This document shows positions 28,133 through 36,840 of a stretch of DNA of 64,000 nt, piece by piece; the stretch's first letter is position 1; every line of letters begins with the position of its first letter. This DNA comes from Bacteroidales bacterium UBA5833 (lineage in GTDB: Bacteria > Bacteroidota > Bacteroidia > Bacteroidales > Lentimicrobiaceae). The DNA is taken from assembly GCA_002433025.1 (NCBI GenBank), contig DJGZ01000070.1:1-64000 (forward strand), given 5' to 3'. The notes under the pieces are model-generated. The model did no database searches. It was not told the origin of the DNA and was given only the letters and a program-made list of their open reading frames with translations. The position numbers and the translations under genes are program-made.

Positions 28133-31100
28133 TTATCCTGCAACTAAAAACCTCTTTACAAAACATTTGCCTTTGGTGGTCAGGTAACGTATCATGTAAA
28201 TCCCGGCCTTGTAATTGCTGACATCCAGATGAACCGATTCTTCACCCTTTACATCCCTGCTGTAAATCACCCGCCCCACATTGTCAATAATTATAATTTG
28301 GGTGATATCATTGTTCAGACCAATTATTAACTCATCTTCTGCCGGATTCGGGAATAGTTTCAGTCCCGCGGTTTCAACCTCTTCAGTGCTTATTTCGCCA
28401 TACCTGACTTCGACTTCCTCTGATATACCTTCACAATCCTCATAAACAGCAACCACATAATAGGAATAATATTCCCAGGGAATAAGTCCGCTGTCTGTAT
28501 CAATGTAATATGTTTCTTCGGTAATTCCCAAAGGCTCATTATCCCGGTAAACCTGAAAATACCGGAAAGTGCGTTCATTCGGGTTGTCCGGCAATTTTTC
28601 TGTTCCGGCCCTGCGCGACAGCCCAGCCCGTTTAAAAACACCTGCTTTCAAAGGCTTGCCATCGGAAGCGTTAGCCATTAACGTGTCAACCGCTGGCATA
28701 AGTTCTGCAACTCCGCCTTCAGCAGATTCAACCATTACGCGCAGGTTCCAGTTGTAATTCAGGCCGTAAGCCGTGACCATCGATTCCCAGATTGCTCCGT
28801 CAAGGGAGATCATATCCCCGAACCCTGCTACTGCCGGGCCATTATCAACCCCTGCACTGTAATCGTATGAAGGATGATTACAAACATACCCGAACCAGTA
28901 TTCAGTATTGGGAAGGATCGTCTGTGGCAGGTTGAGTTGAATATCGTTCCATGCACCGGGAGTATAGGTGATCACCGGCTGCTGATAAATCAGCTGGGCA
29001 GCCCCGGCACCTTTCCATATCATCAGCATAAATGAGGAGCCCGCCTCAACCGGAAAAAACCTGAACAATGAGATTGTCCTGCCTGCATGCTGCTCAAGTT
29101 GCTGGGGTGTAAACCTGATGGCGGTATAAAATGTTCCGCCACCCGTCAAGCCGATGGCATCATAATTACTCCCGTCGTCATAAAAGAGCCAGTCGGGCGG
29201 AGCCATTGGTGCAAAATTCCAATACAATTCCACCCGCGGCATATAAGGATAATAAGAATAGCCATCTAAATCCTCAGGTGCAGCACACGCACGGTAAATA
29301 TCAATATTGTCAATCCGCCAGTATGCAATATTGGACACATCCGATCCAAATGCAAGAAAACGGACGTTGAACAGCTTATCCTTAACAAACCAGGTAATAT
29401 CATATTTCTTCCTTTCCCAGGTGATGATTTTGGTATTCGCAATTTCATCCAATCTGATCCAGTTACTTCCGTCGTAGAGTTCAATGGCAATGAATTCTGT
29501 TCCCGTCGGATTTACCGGAGCATGGTCAAGGTCAAACTCCAGGTAAATTTTGCCGTCAATGATTCCGGTCGCAATGATTGAAGAACTGGTCAGCGGCTGG
29601 GCATAATCCGTCTGGCCTGGCCAGGGATAAAATTCCGCAGAGGGATAAGGATTGCCCATTTGTCCTGCAATTCTCCAGTTATCGCCCCCGGGAGTCCATT
29701 GATTGGTTTCGAACAGCCCTGTGTTGAATTCTTCTGTAAAAGGGAGGTAATTGCAGCATATCCAGGCAATATCAACCGGCTCACCCGGCATCGATTCCTG
29801 AACCTCCCCTGGATTACCGTAAGGTTCAAGGTCGTATACAGCGGTTATATTATAAGTGTGGAAGCCAGGCTGGACATCAAGGTCAAAATATTCATACGCC
29901 GTTCCGGTAATTTCACCCATCAGGCTGTCGTTCCGGTATATGCTGTATCCTGTGAGGCCGGGCACCGGCTGTCCGGGCAGTTCCGGGTTTTCCGGTGCAT
30001 CCCAGGTAAGATGCACGTAATCGGTATTTATGGGCATCACCCCTGCCGTGTTGAGCGGCGGAAACAGAAACCGGGAAGTGAAAATACAGGTATCAGGCTC
30101 CGAATAGCCTGAAGAATACAAAGCCGCAACACTCGCTGTATATTGTTGTCCGAAAACCAGATTCTCAAAAACGAAAACGGTGTCAGCTGTGGTACCCACA
30201 AGCTCTCCATCAATAAATAAAGCATATTCCAGCACCTGAATACTGTCGGCCGCGATCAGCACATCGTCAACCGCCCACCCGGACCCCCAGTTACCGGCAT
30301 CGTCAGAATGAAAAGCAAACTTAACCTGATCAAGGCCATTCTGGCCTGATAAACCGGCCAGGCTGATCCTGTATGTTATCCAGCCAACAAAAGGCAACGG
30401 GGCAGATGACGGAAGATACTGCCAGGTTAAACCGTGATCGGTTGAGTACTCTACAGATGCCAAATGGCCATATAGGCCAGTGTAAAAACCTGAATATTGC
30501 AAAAAATAATTATTACGGCCGGTAAGATCCACCTCTGGAGTGATCAGATAGTCGCAGCAACCGTTATCATTGGCGGCATCATCGTTCGCAACAGCATAGC
30601 GGGTATGGGGCTCGATGATAAAATACTCACTGCTGCCATCGTTGGTAGCGAACCAGCCCACGGCACTCCCGCTGCGGGTTTCCCATCCTGACGGAGGAAA
30701 TATTTCCTCTTCAAAATCAGTTTCGGCAACCACCGCGAGCGGCCTGCTCCAGGTGGCTTGAAGTGTCAGCGGGTTTACTTCAGGTTTACGGGGACTGTAC
30801 CTGAGTTCGTCCAGTTGTATATTCAGCGTCTGATTTACATATAGTGTATATTCCTGATTATAATTGTAATAACCTGTTTTATAAGCTTTTATGACATACA
30901 CAGTTTCGACCACCTCAGTAAAAACTATGATACCTGATTCCAGCACCTGCTGATGATAATACAGGTTGGGATTGTCCCTGCCTACCAGTTGTATAAGTGT
31001 GCCCGCAGGGTTTTCGCCGGTACTGAGCGATACATGAATAGTGATCGTAATCAGTATGGCATCATCCTGGTGGATTGCATGGCTTATGGTGCCAATATTT

Positions 31101-31195
31101 GCTGACCATGATGGTTTGGGCTGGAAAAAGCCTGACAGGGAAAACAAAATTATAAATACCAGAATATCTGTACGAAATGGAAAATGTCCTTTCAT
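28133..31195 (-). CDS. T9SS-secreted adhesin-like protein (1020 aa), short paralogue
   Basis: It corresponds to the C-terminal portion of the giant proteins. A hydrophobic export signal lies near residues 10-30. A carboxypeptidase-regulatory-like segment (VSLSTGENPAGTLIQL) follows. Choice-of-anchor-J modules lie about 158-321 (GCCDYLITPE core) and 481-641. Then comes the adhesin-type FTPQQLEQHAG/WFGYV module and a T9SS tail about 941-1020 (FPNPAEDELI, ending CFVKRFLVAG). It lacks the giants' N-terminal modules and the exchangeable cassette, and it is more diverged. Role inferred as surface adhesion. The ECF-type element is only about 43 nt upstream of the ATG, so it has a short leader, unlike its giant relatives. 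Confidence 0.9.
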   Translation of the reverse strand: MKGHFPFRTDILVFIILFSLSGFFQPKPSWSANIGTISHAIHQDDAILITITIHVSLSTGENPAGTLIQLVGRDNPNLYYHQQVLESGIIVFTEVVETVYVIKAYKTGYYNYNQEYTLYVNQTLNIQLDELRYSPRKPEVNPLTLQATWSRPLAVVAETDFEEEIFPPSGWETRSGSAVGWFATNDGSSEYFIIEPHTRYAVANDDAANDNGCCDYLITPEVDLTGRNNYFLQYSGFYTGLYGHLASVEYSTDHGLTWQYLPSSAPLPFVGWITYRISLAGLSGQNGLDQVKFAFHSDDAGNWGSGWAVDDVLIAADSIQVLEYALFIDGELVGTTADTVFVFENLVFGQQYTASVAALYSSGYSEPDTCIFTSRFLFPPLNTAGVMPINTDYVHLTWDAPENPELPGQPVPGLTGYSIYRNDSLMGEITGTAYEYFDLDVQPGFHTYNITAVYDLEPYGNPGEVQESMPGEPVDIAWICCNYLPFTEEFNTGLFETNQWTPGGDNWRIAGQMGNPYPSAEFYPWPGQTDYAQPLTSSSIIATGIIDGKIYLEFDLDHAPVNPTGTEFIAIELYDGSNWIRLDEIANTKIITWERKKYDITWFVKDKLFNVRFLAFGSDVSNIAYWRIDNIDIYRACAAPEDLDGYSYYPYMPRVELYWNFAPMAPPDWLFYDDGSNYDAIGLTGGGTFYTAIRFTPQQLEQHAGRTISLFRFFPVEAGSSFMLMIWKGAGAAQLIYQQPVITYTPGAWNDIQLNLPQTILPNTEYWFGYVCNHPSYDYSAGVDNGPAVAGFGDMISLDGAIWESMVTAYGLNYNWNLRVMVESAEGGVAELMPAVDTLMANASDGKPLKAGVFKRAGLSRRAGTEKLPDNPNERTFRYFQVYRDNEPLGITEETYYIDTDSGLIPWEYYSYYVVAVYEDCEGISEEVEVRYGEISTEEVETAGLKLFPNPAEDELIIGLNNDITQIIIIDNVGRVIYSRDVKGEESVHLDVSNYKAGIYMIRYLTTKGKCFVKRFLVAG

Positions 31196-31237
31196 AATGA
31201 ATATAGATTAATGAGAATAAATTTATATACATACTTT

Positions 31238-31268
31238 AAGACAATCCGGAAGCGTTTTACCCCTATCC
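31238..31268 (-). promoter_or_regulatory. ECF-type promoter element, copy B
   Basis: Same gapless motif. The predicted -10 lies about 43 nt upstream of the 1020-aa gene ATG, giving a leader of about 35 nt. Spacing relative to the start is promoter-like. Confidence 0.75.
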
Positions 31269-31330
31269 GGAAACATAATAAAATAAAATGAAACCTGATA
31301 TCCGCTGACGAAGCAGGTCCTTATGGTAAA

Positions 31331-31355
31331 ACAGAAAAGGCCCCTTCCGGAGCCT
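31331..31355 (-). terminator. Terminator of ALDH operon (conserved-loop family)
   Basis: A short GC stem with the shared CCCTTCCGGA loop, then a U-rich minus-strand tail, 29 nt after the second ALDH gene's stop codon. Confidence 0.7.
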
Positions 31356-31383
31356 AATCTATTTATGATTATCATGCTGTCGG

Positions 31384-32925
31384 TCAGAACCCGAACCTGA
31401 TTCCCTGAGCCAGGGGCAATTCATGGCTGTAGTTGATCGTATTGGTTTGACGGCGCATATACATTTTCCATGAATCCGAACCGGATTCGCGGCCGCCACC
31501 GGTATCTTTTTCACCTCCGAAGGCGCCACCGATTTCCGCACCGGAAGTCCCGATATTCACATTGGCGATGCCGCAATCGGATCCTGCCTCTGAAAGGAAT
31601 TTCTCCGATTCAGAAAGACTGTCCGTGAAGATGGCCGAGGAAAGCCCCTGCGGCACATTGTTATTGAGTGCAATAGCCTCTTCAATCGTTTTATACCTGA
31701 TCAGGTAAAGGATAGGGGCAAAAGTCTCCTCCTGAACGATGTGATAATGATTCTCCGCCTCAACCAGCGAGGGCACTGCATATAGCCCTGAAGAAAAAGC
31801 TTCTCCTTCCAGCACCTTTCCGCCGAAAACAACCTTCCCTCCTTCTGCCTGTGCGCTTGAAATAGCATCTTTATAAGCCTCCACGGCTTTCTGATCAATC
31901 ATCGGCCCGACCAGCACATCCTGATCAAACGGATTCCCGATTTTTTCGGAAACGCTCCGGAAGGCTGTGATTAACTTCTCCTTCACGGTTTCGTAAATAC
32001 TTTCGTGGATGATCAGCCTGCGGGTGGAAGTACACCGCTGACCGGCTGTCCCGACTGCGCCAAAAACAACAGATTTCAGGGCCATCTCAAGATTGGCCTT
32101 GTCAGAAATAATCACCGCATTGTTACCGCCAAGCTCCATAATGGTTTTTCCCAGCCTCCGGCCTACAATCTCACTGATATGTTTTCCGACTGCTGTTGAA
32201 CCGGTAACCGAAAACAGGGGAATTCTGCGGTCAGCGACAAAATTGTCTCCCAGTACGGAAGAACCTGCAACCATCAGGTTGAACACCCCTTCGGGGACGG
32301 CATTGCGTTTGAGAACCCCTGCAATGATGTTTTGAACCGCAATTGCAGTCAGAGGAGTCTTTGAACTTGGCTTCCATACCACAACATCTCCTGCGATAGC
32401 TGCAATCATGCTGTTCCAGGCCCATACGGCAACCGGAAAATTAAAAGAGGTGATCAGGCCGACAATACCCATGGGATGGTACTGATCATACATACGGTGG
32501 TCAATCCGTTCAGAGTGCATGGTGATTCCATTCAGCAACCTGGATTGCCCAACCGCAAAATCGCAGATATCGATCATTTCCTGCACCTCACCCAGCCCTT
32601 CCTGATAAATTTTCCCCATTTCGAGGGTAACCAGGTAACCAAGTTCTGCCTTACGCTCCCTTAAAGCCTCCCCGATCTGCCTTACAATTTCACCCCTCCT
32701 GGGCGCAGGCCATTTCCGCCATTCCGAAAATGCTTCCTGTGCTTTTGCAATGACCATTTCATACTCGGCGAATGATCCGTTCCGGACTTTAGCAATCAGG
32801 GTGCCGTCTATAGGAGAGCGCGATTCCGTGATCAGTCCGCCGGACTCCATCCAGGTTGTGCCTGTACAGACACCTTTATTTATTTCACTGATCCCAAGCA
32901 GTTCAAGTAAATCATTTTTGCTCAT
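31384..32925 (-). CDS. Aldehyde dehydrogenase, ALDH7 family (aminoadipate-semialdehyde type)
   Basis: A 513-aa NAD-dependent enzyme. The catalytic Cys is in GTAGQRCTSTRR, the general-base Glu in TIMELGGNNAV, and the nucleotide-binding FSVTGSTAVGKHIS segment and SFNFPVAVWAWN are present. The overall wording matches ALDH7 (antiquitin), which oxidises alpha-aminoadipate semialdehyde to aminoadipate in lysine degradation. Betaine-aldehyde-like or other semialdehyde substrates remain possible. It begins 19 bp after the PruA stop, so the two form an operon for amino-acid-derived semialdehydes. Confidence 0.88.
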   Translation of the reverse strand: MSKNDLLELLGISEINKGVCTGTTWMESGGLITESRSPIDGTLIAKVRNGSFAEYEMVIAKAQEAFSEWRKWPAPRRGEIVRQIGEALRERKAELGYLVTLEMGKIYQEGLGEVQEMIDICDFAVGQSRLLNGITMHSERIDHRMYDQYHPMGIVGLITSFNFPVAVWAWNSMIAAIAGDVVVWKPSSKTPLTAIAVQNIIAGVLKRNAVPEGVFNLMVAGSSVLGDNFVADRRIPLFSVTGSTAVGKHISEIVGRRLGKTIMELGGNNAVIISDKANLEMALKSVVFGAVGTAGQRCTSTRRLIIHESIYETVKEKLITAFRSVSEKIGNPFDQDVLVGPMIDQKAVEAYKDAISSAQAEGGKVVFGGKVLEGEAFSSGLYAVPSLVEAENHYHIVQEETFAPILYLIRYKTIEEAIALNNNVPQGLSSAIFTDSLSESEKFLSEAGSDCGIANVNIGTSGAEIGGAFGGEKDTGGGRESGSDSWKMYMRRQTNTINYSHELPLAQGIRFGF

Positions 32926-32944
32926 TTAAGTATTGTTTTTAGTG

Positions 32945-34573
32945 TTAGTGTTTCATGTAGTCGTAACGGTAATCAGTTGCCGGAACAAAGGTTTCCTTGA
33001 TGGTTCTCGGGCTGATCCAGCGGATAAGGTTAAATTCCCCGCCGGCCTTGTCATTGGTACCTGATGCCCTGGCTCCTCCGAAAGGCTGCAGCCCGACAAT
33101 TGCACCGGTAGGTTTATCGTTAATATAGAAGTTACCGGCCGCATAACGCAAACTTTCGCAAATCCTGGAAGCGGCTACCCTGTCCCTTCCGAAAACAGCT
33201 CCGGTCAAACCGTAAGGAGAAGTTTTATCACAGATATCCACGGCTTCATTTAGCTTATTGTCAGGATAAACCCATACCGTAAGCACAGGACCGAAGATCT
33301 CTTCCTGCATCGTTTTGAAAAACGGGTCCGTGGTTTCTATAATGGTTGGTTCGATAAAATATCCTTTGCTTTTATCTCCCCTGCCTCCGCCGATGATACT
33401 GGCATCGCCTGATTTTTTCGCAAAATCAATATAACCCATGATGTTGTCAAAAGAGGATTCATCAATAACAGCATTGATGAAATTTTCAGGATCGCGGATA
33501 TCGCCCATTTTCATATCACGGCACATATCCTGCATAAGGGATTTGATTTCCGGCCAGAGCGATCCGGGGACATACATCCTGGAAGCCGCACTGCACTTCT
33601 GACCCTGATATTCAAATGCGCCCCGGACCGCATTCACAGCCACTTCCAGAGGATCGGCCGAAGGATGTACGAAAATGAAGTCTTTCCCGCCGGTTTCTCC
33701 AACCAGACGCGGATAAGAACGGTATTCCCCCAGATTGGCGGCCACCTGCTTCCACAAATGGTTAAATGTATTGTTTGATCCGGTAAAATGAATACCGGCC
33801 AACAGCGGATCCTTCAATAAAACATTGCTTATAACAGCTCCCTTTCCCGGGATGAAATTGATTACCCCATCCGGCATGCCGGCTTCCTGAAACACCTTCA
33901 TCAGGTAATAATTTGAAAGCACTGCAGTGGATGCAGGTTTCCAGATGGTCGTATTTCCCATCATTACCGGCGCCATGTTCAGATTGGCCGCGATGGAAGT
34001 AAAGTTAAACGGGCTTACCGTGAACACAAACCCTTCAAGCGGCCTGAACTCCATTTTGTTCAGTTGATTATAAAATGACCTCGGCTGTATCTCATAAATC
34101 CTGGATGCAAAATAGGCATTGTATTTCAAAAAATCAATGGTTTCGCAAACACCGTCAATCTCCGACTGGAATATATTTTTGCTCTGGCCCAGCATGGTTG
34201 CCGCATTGATCACATGCCGGTATTTCCCGGAAATCAGTTCTGCCGCCTTTAACAATATGGAGGCCCTGACCGTCCATGACAGATCAGACCAGACTTTGTG
34301 CGCTTCCATCGCCGAAACTGAAGCATTTTTAAGCACCTCTTCCGTGACATTGTGAAACCTCCCGATCACCTTTTTATGATCATGCGGCAGGACAATATCA
34401 GTGGTTTGGCCTGTGAAAAACTCCCGTCCACCGATGATACAGGGAATGTCAATTAAAGCATCGGATTGCCTTCCGATCTCTTCCATTAACAATTTCCGCT
34501 CAGGACTACCGCTCAGGTAACCAAGCACCGGCTCATTGGCAGGTGCATTGAAGTTGTAGATTGCATTATTCAT
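32945..34573 (-). CDS. pruA: L-glutamate gamma-semialdehyde (P5C) dehydrogenase
   Basis: A 542-aa enzyme oxidising glutamate semialdehyde/P5C to glutamate, the last step of proline and arginine/ornithine catabolism. It resembles the animal ALDH4A1 form: NEPVLGYLSGSPER at the N-terminus, EGFVFTVSPFNFTSIA, LVGETGGKDFIFVH, catalytic Cys in EYQGQKCSAASRMYVP and GGARASGTNDKAGG near the end. It is a stand-alone ALDH with no proline dehydrogenase domain, unlike PutA. The ATG at 34573 is used; a GTG lies one codon earlier. First gene of the pair with the ALDH7 enzyme. Confidence 0.94.
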   Translation of the reverse strand: MNNAIYNFNAPANEPVLGYLSGSPERKLLMEEIGRQSDALIDIPCIIGGREFFTGQTTDIVLPHDHKKVIGRFHNVTEEVLKNASVSAMEAHKVWSDLSWTVRASILLKAAELISGKYRHVINAATMLGQSKNIFQSEIDGVCETIDFLKYNAYFASRIYEIQPRSFYNQLNKMEFRPLEGFVFTVSPFNFTSIAANLNMAPVMMGNTTIWKPASTAVLSNYYLMKVFQEAGMPDGVINFIPGKGAVISNVLLKDPLLAGIHFTGSNNTFNHLWKQVAANLGEYRSYPRLVGETGGKDFIFVHPSADPLEVAVNAVRGAFEYQGQKCSAASRMYVPGSLWPEIKSLMQDMCRDMKMGDIRDPENFINAVIDESSFDNIMGYIDFAKKSGDASIIGGGRGDKSKGYFIEPTIIETTDPFFKTMQEEIFGPVLTVWVYPDNKLNEAVDICDKTSPYGLTGAVFGRDRVAASRICESLRYAAGNFYINDKPTGAIVGLQPFGGARASGTNDKAGGEFNLIRWISPRTIKETFVPATDYRYDYMKH

Positions 34574-34601
34574 CACATTTCAGTATTAAGTATTAATCGT
34601 T

Positions 34602-34613
34602 ATGAATATTCAT
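34602..34613. promoter_or_regulatory. 12-bp palindrome in pruA leader, candidate operator
   Basis: ATGAATATTCAT is a perfect palindrome between the predicted pruA transcript start and the ATG, a position where a repressor could act. Confidence 0.35.
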
Positions 34614-34626
34614 TCATATCGGTGGG

Positions 34627-34634
34627 CAAATGTA
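34627..34634 (-). promoter_or_regulatory. -7 box of pruA-ALDH7 operon
   Basis: Minus-strand TACATTTG fits TAnnTTTG, 54 nt upstream of the pruA ATG. Confidence 0.5.
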
Positions 34635-34856
34635 GCAATAACATTTAAAATAATCAGCAATGAAAGCCGGTCCATAAACGTTGCTTCCGTCAGAAAATTG
34701 AGTGAAAGCAGTAATAATGTACCGCAAATAGGATTAGTTACAGATTACAGGCTACTTTCCTGCCGAAGAGCATCAGGGCCGAAGCGACACAGAAAAATTT
34801 ATTCTTCGCATCAAGACCACAATTAATTATATTTTGCTGTTGAGATAAGTGCTTTT

Positions 34857-35732
34857 TTATTTCCACCAGTCAAAATTGTCCGATATGATGATTTCATTCT
34901 TTTGAATATGGTGAGTCGTTTTCATTGGAATTGTTATAAATTCAAGGTTGTACTTTTCAGCCAGCCCCCTTATTTCTTCAGTATCATCATAGGTAAGCAT
35001 AAACTTCCCTTTAAGTTGAGCAGTTAAAGAAAATAATGCATCATGGTCAATTTCGAAGTGAGTATAAAGTCGTTTTCCTGCAACTGTGTATGGAGGGTCA
35101 ATGAATGAATACATATTTACGTCATTCTTAATTTTCTCTAGTTCAGCAAATGCATCTCCTGTTATAAACTTCATTTTTGACTTAACGTGTGCAACTGCTA
35201 AAATTCTGTCGCGCAAGGTTTTTGGATACCAACGAGATTTTATTCCTTTACCTTTCTCTCCGTTTTTAATTCGGCCTGACCCCTTAGTAATTATACCACC
35301 ATGAGATATTCTGTTCTTAAGAATGGTACTAAAAGCCTTTTCCTTTATGGTTTTAACTTTCTTTTGAAGTACCAAGTTAGCATTTTCAGAGGTAAGGTCA
35401 AATGAAAAGATTTCATCTGCCAACCAATTATGGTCACCATTAATGATTACTTCCCAAACAGCGGCTACTTCATGGTCTAATTCAACCATTACAATCCTTT
35501 CAGCTAAACTTTCAAATGCTGCTGTAAGACTGACAATACCACCACCTGCAAAGGGTTCCATCAATGCTTTTGTTTCTTTGGATTGCTTAAGCCATTTTCT
35601 GACAACAGGAATTAGCCAAGTCTTTCCACCAGGATATCTGAATGGACTTCTTTGCGGAATTGAAGACACATTTACAACTTTAGAAGTTTTTTCTTCCTGT
35701 TTAGTTCCAAATATTGATAATTGACCGTCCAT
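34857..35732 (-). CDS. DNA adenine N6-methyltransferase, D12 (Dam-like) class
   Basis: A 291-aa modification enzyme. It has an alpha-class motif order: motif X RYPGGKTWL (32-40), motif I MEPFAGGG (58-65) for S-adenosylmethionine binding, a target-recognition region about 110-185, and catalytic motif IV IDPPY (211-215), whose DPPY form indicates adenine methylation. The ATG at 35732 lies 2 bp after the stop of the upstream nuclease gene, so the two are cotranscribed. The pair is visibly richer in A and T than its neighbours, which suggests horizontal acquisition. It would protect host DNA from the NotI-like nuclease. Confidence 0.92.
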   Translation of the reverse strand: MDGQLSIFGTKQEEKTSKVVNVSSIPQRSPFRYPGGKTWLIPVVRKWLKQSKETKALMEPFAGGGIVSLTAAFESLAERIVMVELDHEVAAVWEVIINGDHNWLADEIFSFDLTSENANLVLQKKVKTIKEKAFSTILKNRISHGGIITKGSGRIKNGEKGKGIKSRWYPKTLRDRILAVAHVKSKMKFITGDAFAELEKIKNDVNMYSFIDPPYTVAGKRLYTHFEIDHDALFSLTAQLKGKFMLTYDDTEEIRGLAEKYNLEFITIPMKTTHHIQKNEIIISDNFDWWK

Positions 35733-35734
35733 GA

Positions 35735-36622
35735 TTAACAACTTATGATGTCTGTTAATGACGGAGCATCTGGTGAATTTTTATCCAAATGTTCATCAAG
35801 ACGGTTTTGTAAAATATCAATAAAGTTAGAAATGTCTCCCGGTTCAGGAGTGGTAACCCTTAAAAGAGCTGGTTTAAACTCAGTATAAACTGTTTCTAAT
35901 AGAACAAGATTATTTTTCTTTTGCTCTTTATCAAACACAAGGTCATACAGAAACCATGCAATGTCTGCCTTTGACTTAGTTGTGGTTGGCAATGATGGGA
36001 GGGTTTCGAAAAATGATTTTTGTAGCGCAACCATTTGTTTCTTTTCCCATGATCGAAAAATTCCACCCTTGTATAGCATTTGCGGAATAAGTCTCTTACG
36101 AGATGATGATAAATAATCGGGCTTGGGATAATTGTATCCAGTAGGCCACTCAAATTCTTTAGAAGGCTTTTTGAGATACTCTTCAAATGGATTTCTAAGA
36201 TTACCCGAAATATATACTCCTTGAACTTCAAGCGACGCAAAATCTATTAGCTGACCCTTATCGTTGTATTGAACAAGTACAAAATCAATGTTGCCTGCTG
36301 ATTGTCCGTTTTTATCAACAAGCTTGATTTCAGACAAGGAAGTCCATGTTGATTTATTTCCAAAAGCAAATTTAGCGGCCTGTTCAATAATTATCCAATC
36401 TTCCCTGAATCTTGTTGGGCAAGTTATTACTGATGTTCCGTTATGCCAAACGCTACAAACACCGAGAGGATTGTTTGCTTTGTCTTTTGTACAGTTCGGC
36501 ACTTTATTGTTATAAGGGCAAAGTTTTTGATTTCGATAACGTTGAGCCTTGGGGCTATCATTATCAATTGGAAATCCAAAAACTTCGCCGAGTGGACTTT
36601 TGTTTTCTTTAAGATTAGTCAT
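35735..36622 (-). CDS. NotI-like type II restriction endonuclease
   Basis: A 295-aa protein resembling NotI. Four Cys in NotI-like spacing and context (Cys35 in LCPY, Cys44, Cys56 in GVCSV, Cys68 in TCPTRF) match the iron-binding Cys4 module known in NotI. A PD-(D/E)XK-type core is suggested by Asp113 in GNIDFVLV and by Glu132/Gln134 in LEVQGVYISGN. NotI likewise uses ExQ instead of ExK (its LEIQ segment). The N-terminal domain, iron site and nuclease core appear in the NotI order; the C-terminal part is shorter than NotI's (383 aa). First gene of the pair. Recognition sequence unknown, but it should contain adenine given its partner. Confidence 0.82.
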   Translation of the reverse strand: MTNLKENKSPLGEVFGFPIDNDSPKAQRYRNQKLCPYNNKVPNCTKDKANNPLGVCSVWHNGTSVITCPTRFREDWIIIEQAAKFAFGNKSTWTSLSEIKLVDKNGQSAGNIDFVLVQYNDKGQLIDFASLEVQGVYISGNLRNPFEEYLKKPSKEFEWPTGYNYPKPDYLSSSRKRLIPQMLYKGGIFRSWEKKQMVALQKSFFETLPSLPTTTKSKADIAWFLYDLVFDKEQKKNNLVLLETVYTEFKPALLRVTTPEPGDISNFIDILQNRLDEHLDKNSPDAPSLTDIISC

Positions 36623-36626
36623 AATA

Positions 36627-36634
36627 CAAAGTTA
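36627..36634 (-). promoter_or_regulatory. -7 box abutting restriction gene start
   Basis: Minus-strand TAACTTTG ends 4 nt before the nuclease ATG, predicting a leaderless or nearly leaderless mRNA. Confidence 0.5.
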
Positions 36635-36774
36635 GTAAATTCTGTCGGCCGTTAGAATTTCTGTTATTGATTTTTAAATTGGCTCCAACGTATGTTTTAT
36701 TATATTTTTTTTCAGACCCGATCAAAAAAAGGGTTTCGGGAACCATGGATGCAATAAATATAAGGTGTATAAAC

Positions 36775-36806
36775 ACAGAAAAGGCCCCTTCCGGAGCCTT
36801 TTCTGT
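36775..36806. terminator. Bidirectional terminator of 2535-aa gene (conserved-loop family)
   Basis: An 11-bp perfect stem (36775-36785 with 36796-36806), A-tract on one side and T-tract on the other, loop CCCTTCCGGA. It lies just beyond the 2535-aa gene stop. Confidence 0.85.
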
Positions 36807-36840
36807 TTCGCACAAAGTGCGAAAGATATCAATTCAATGA

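Noticed and set aside
34857..35732. Methylase as a solitary Dam-like regulator
   Set aside because: It is 2 bp behind a NotI-like nuclease gene on the same strand and shares its base composition, so a restriction-modification pair is the simpler reading.
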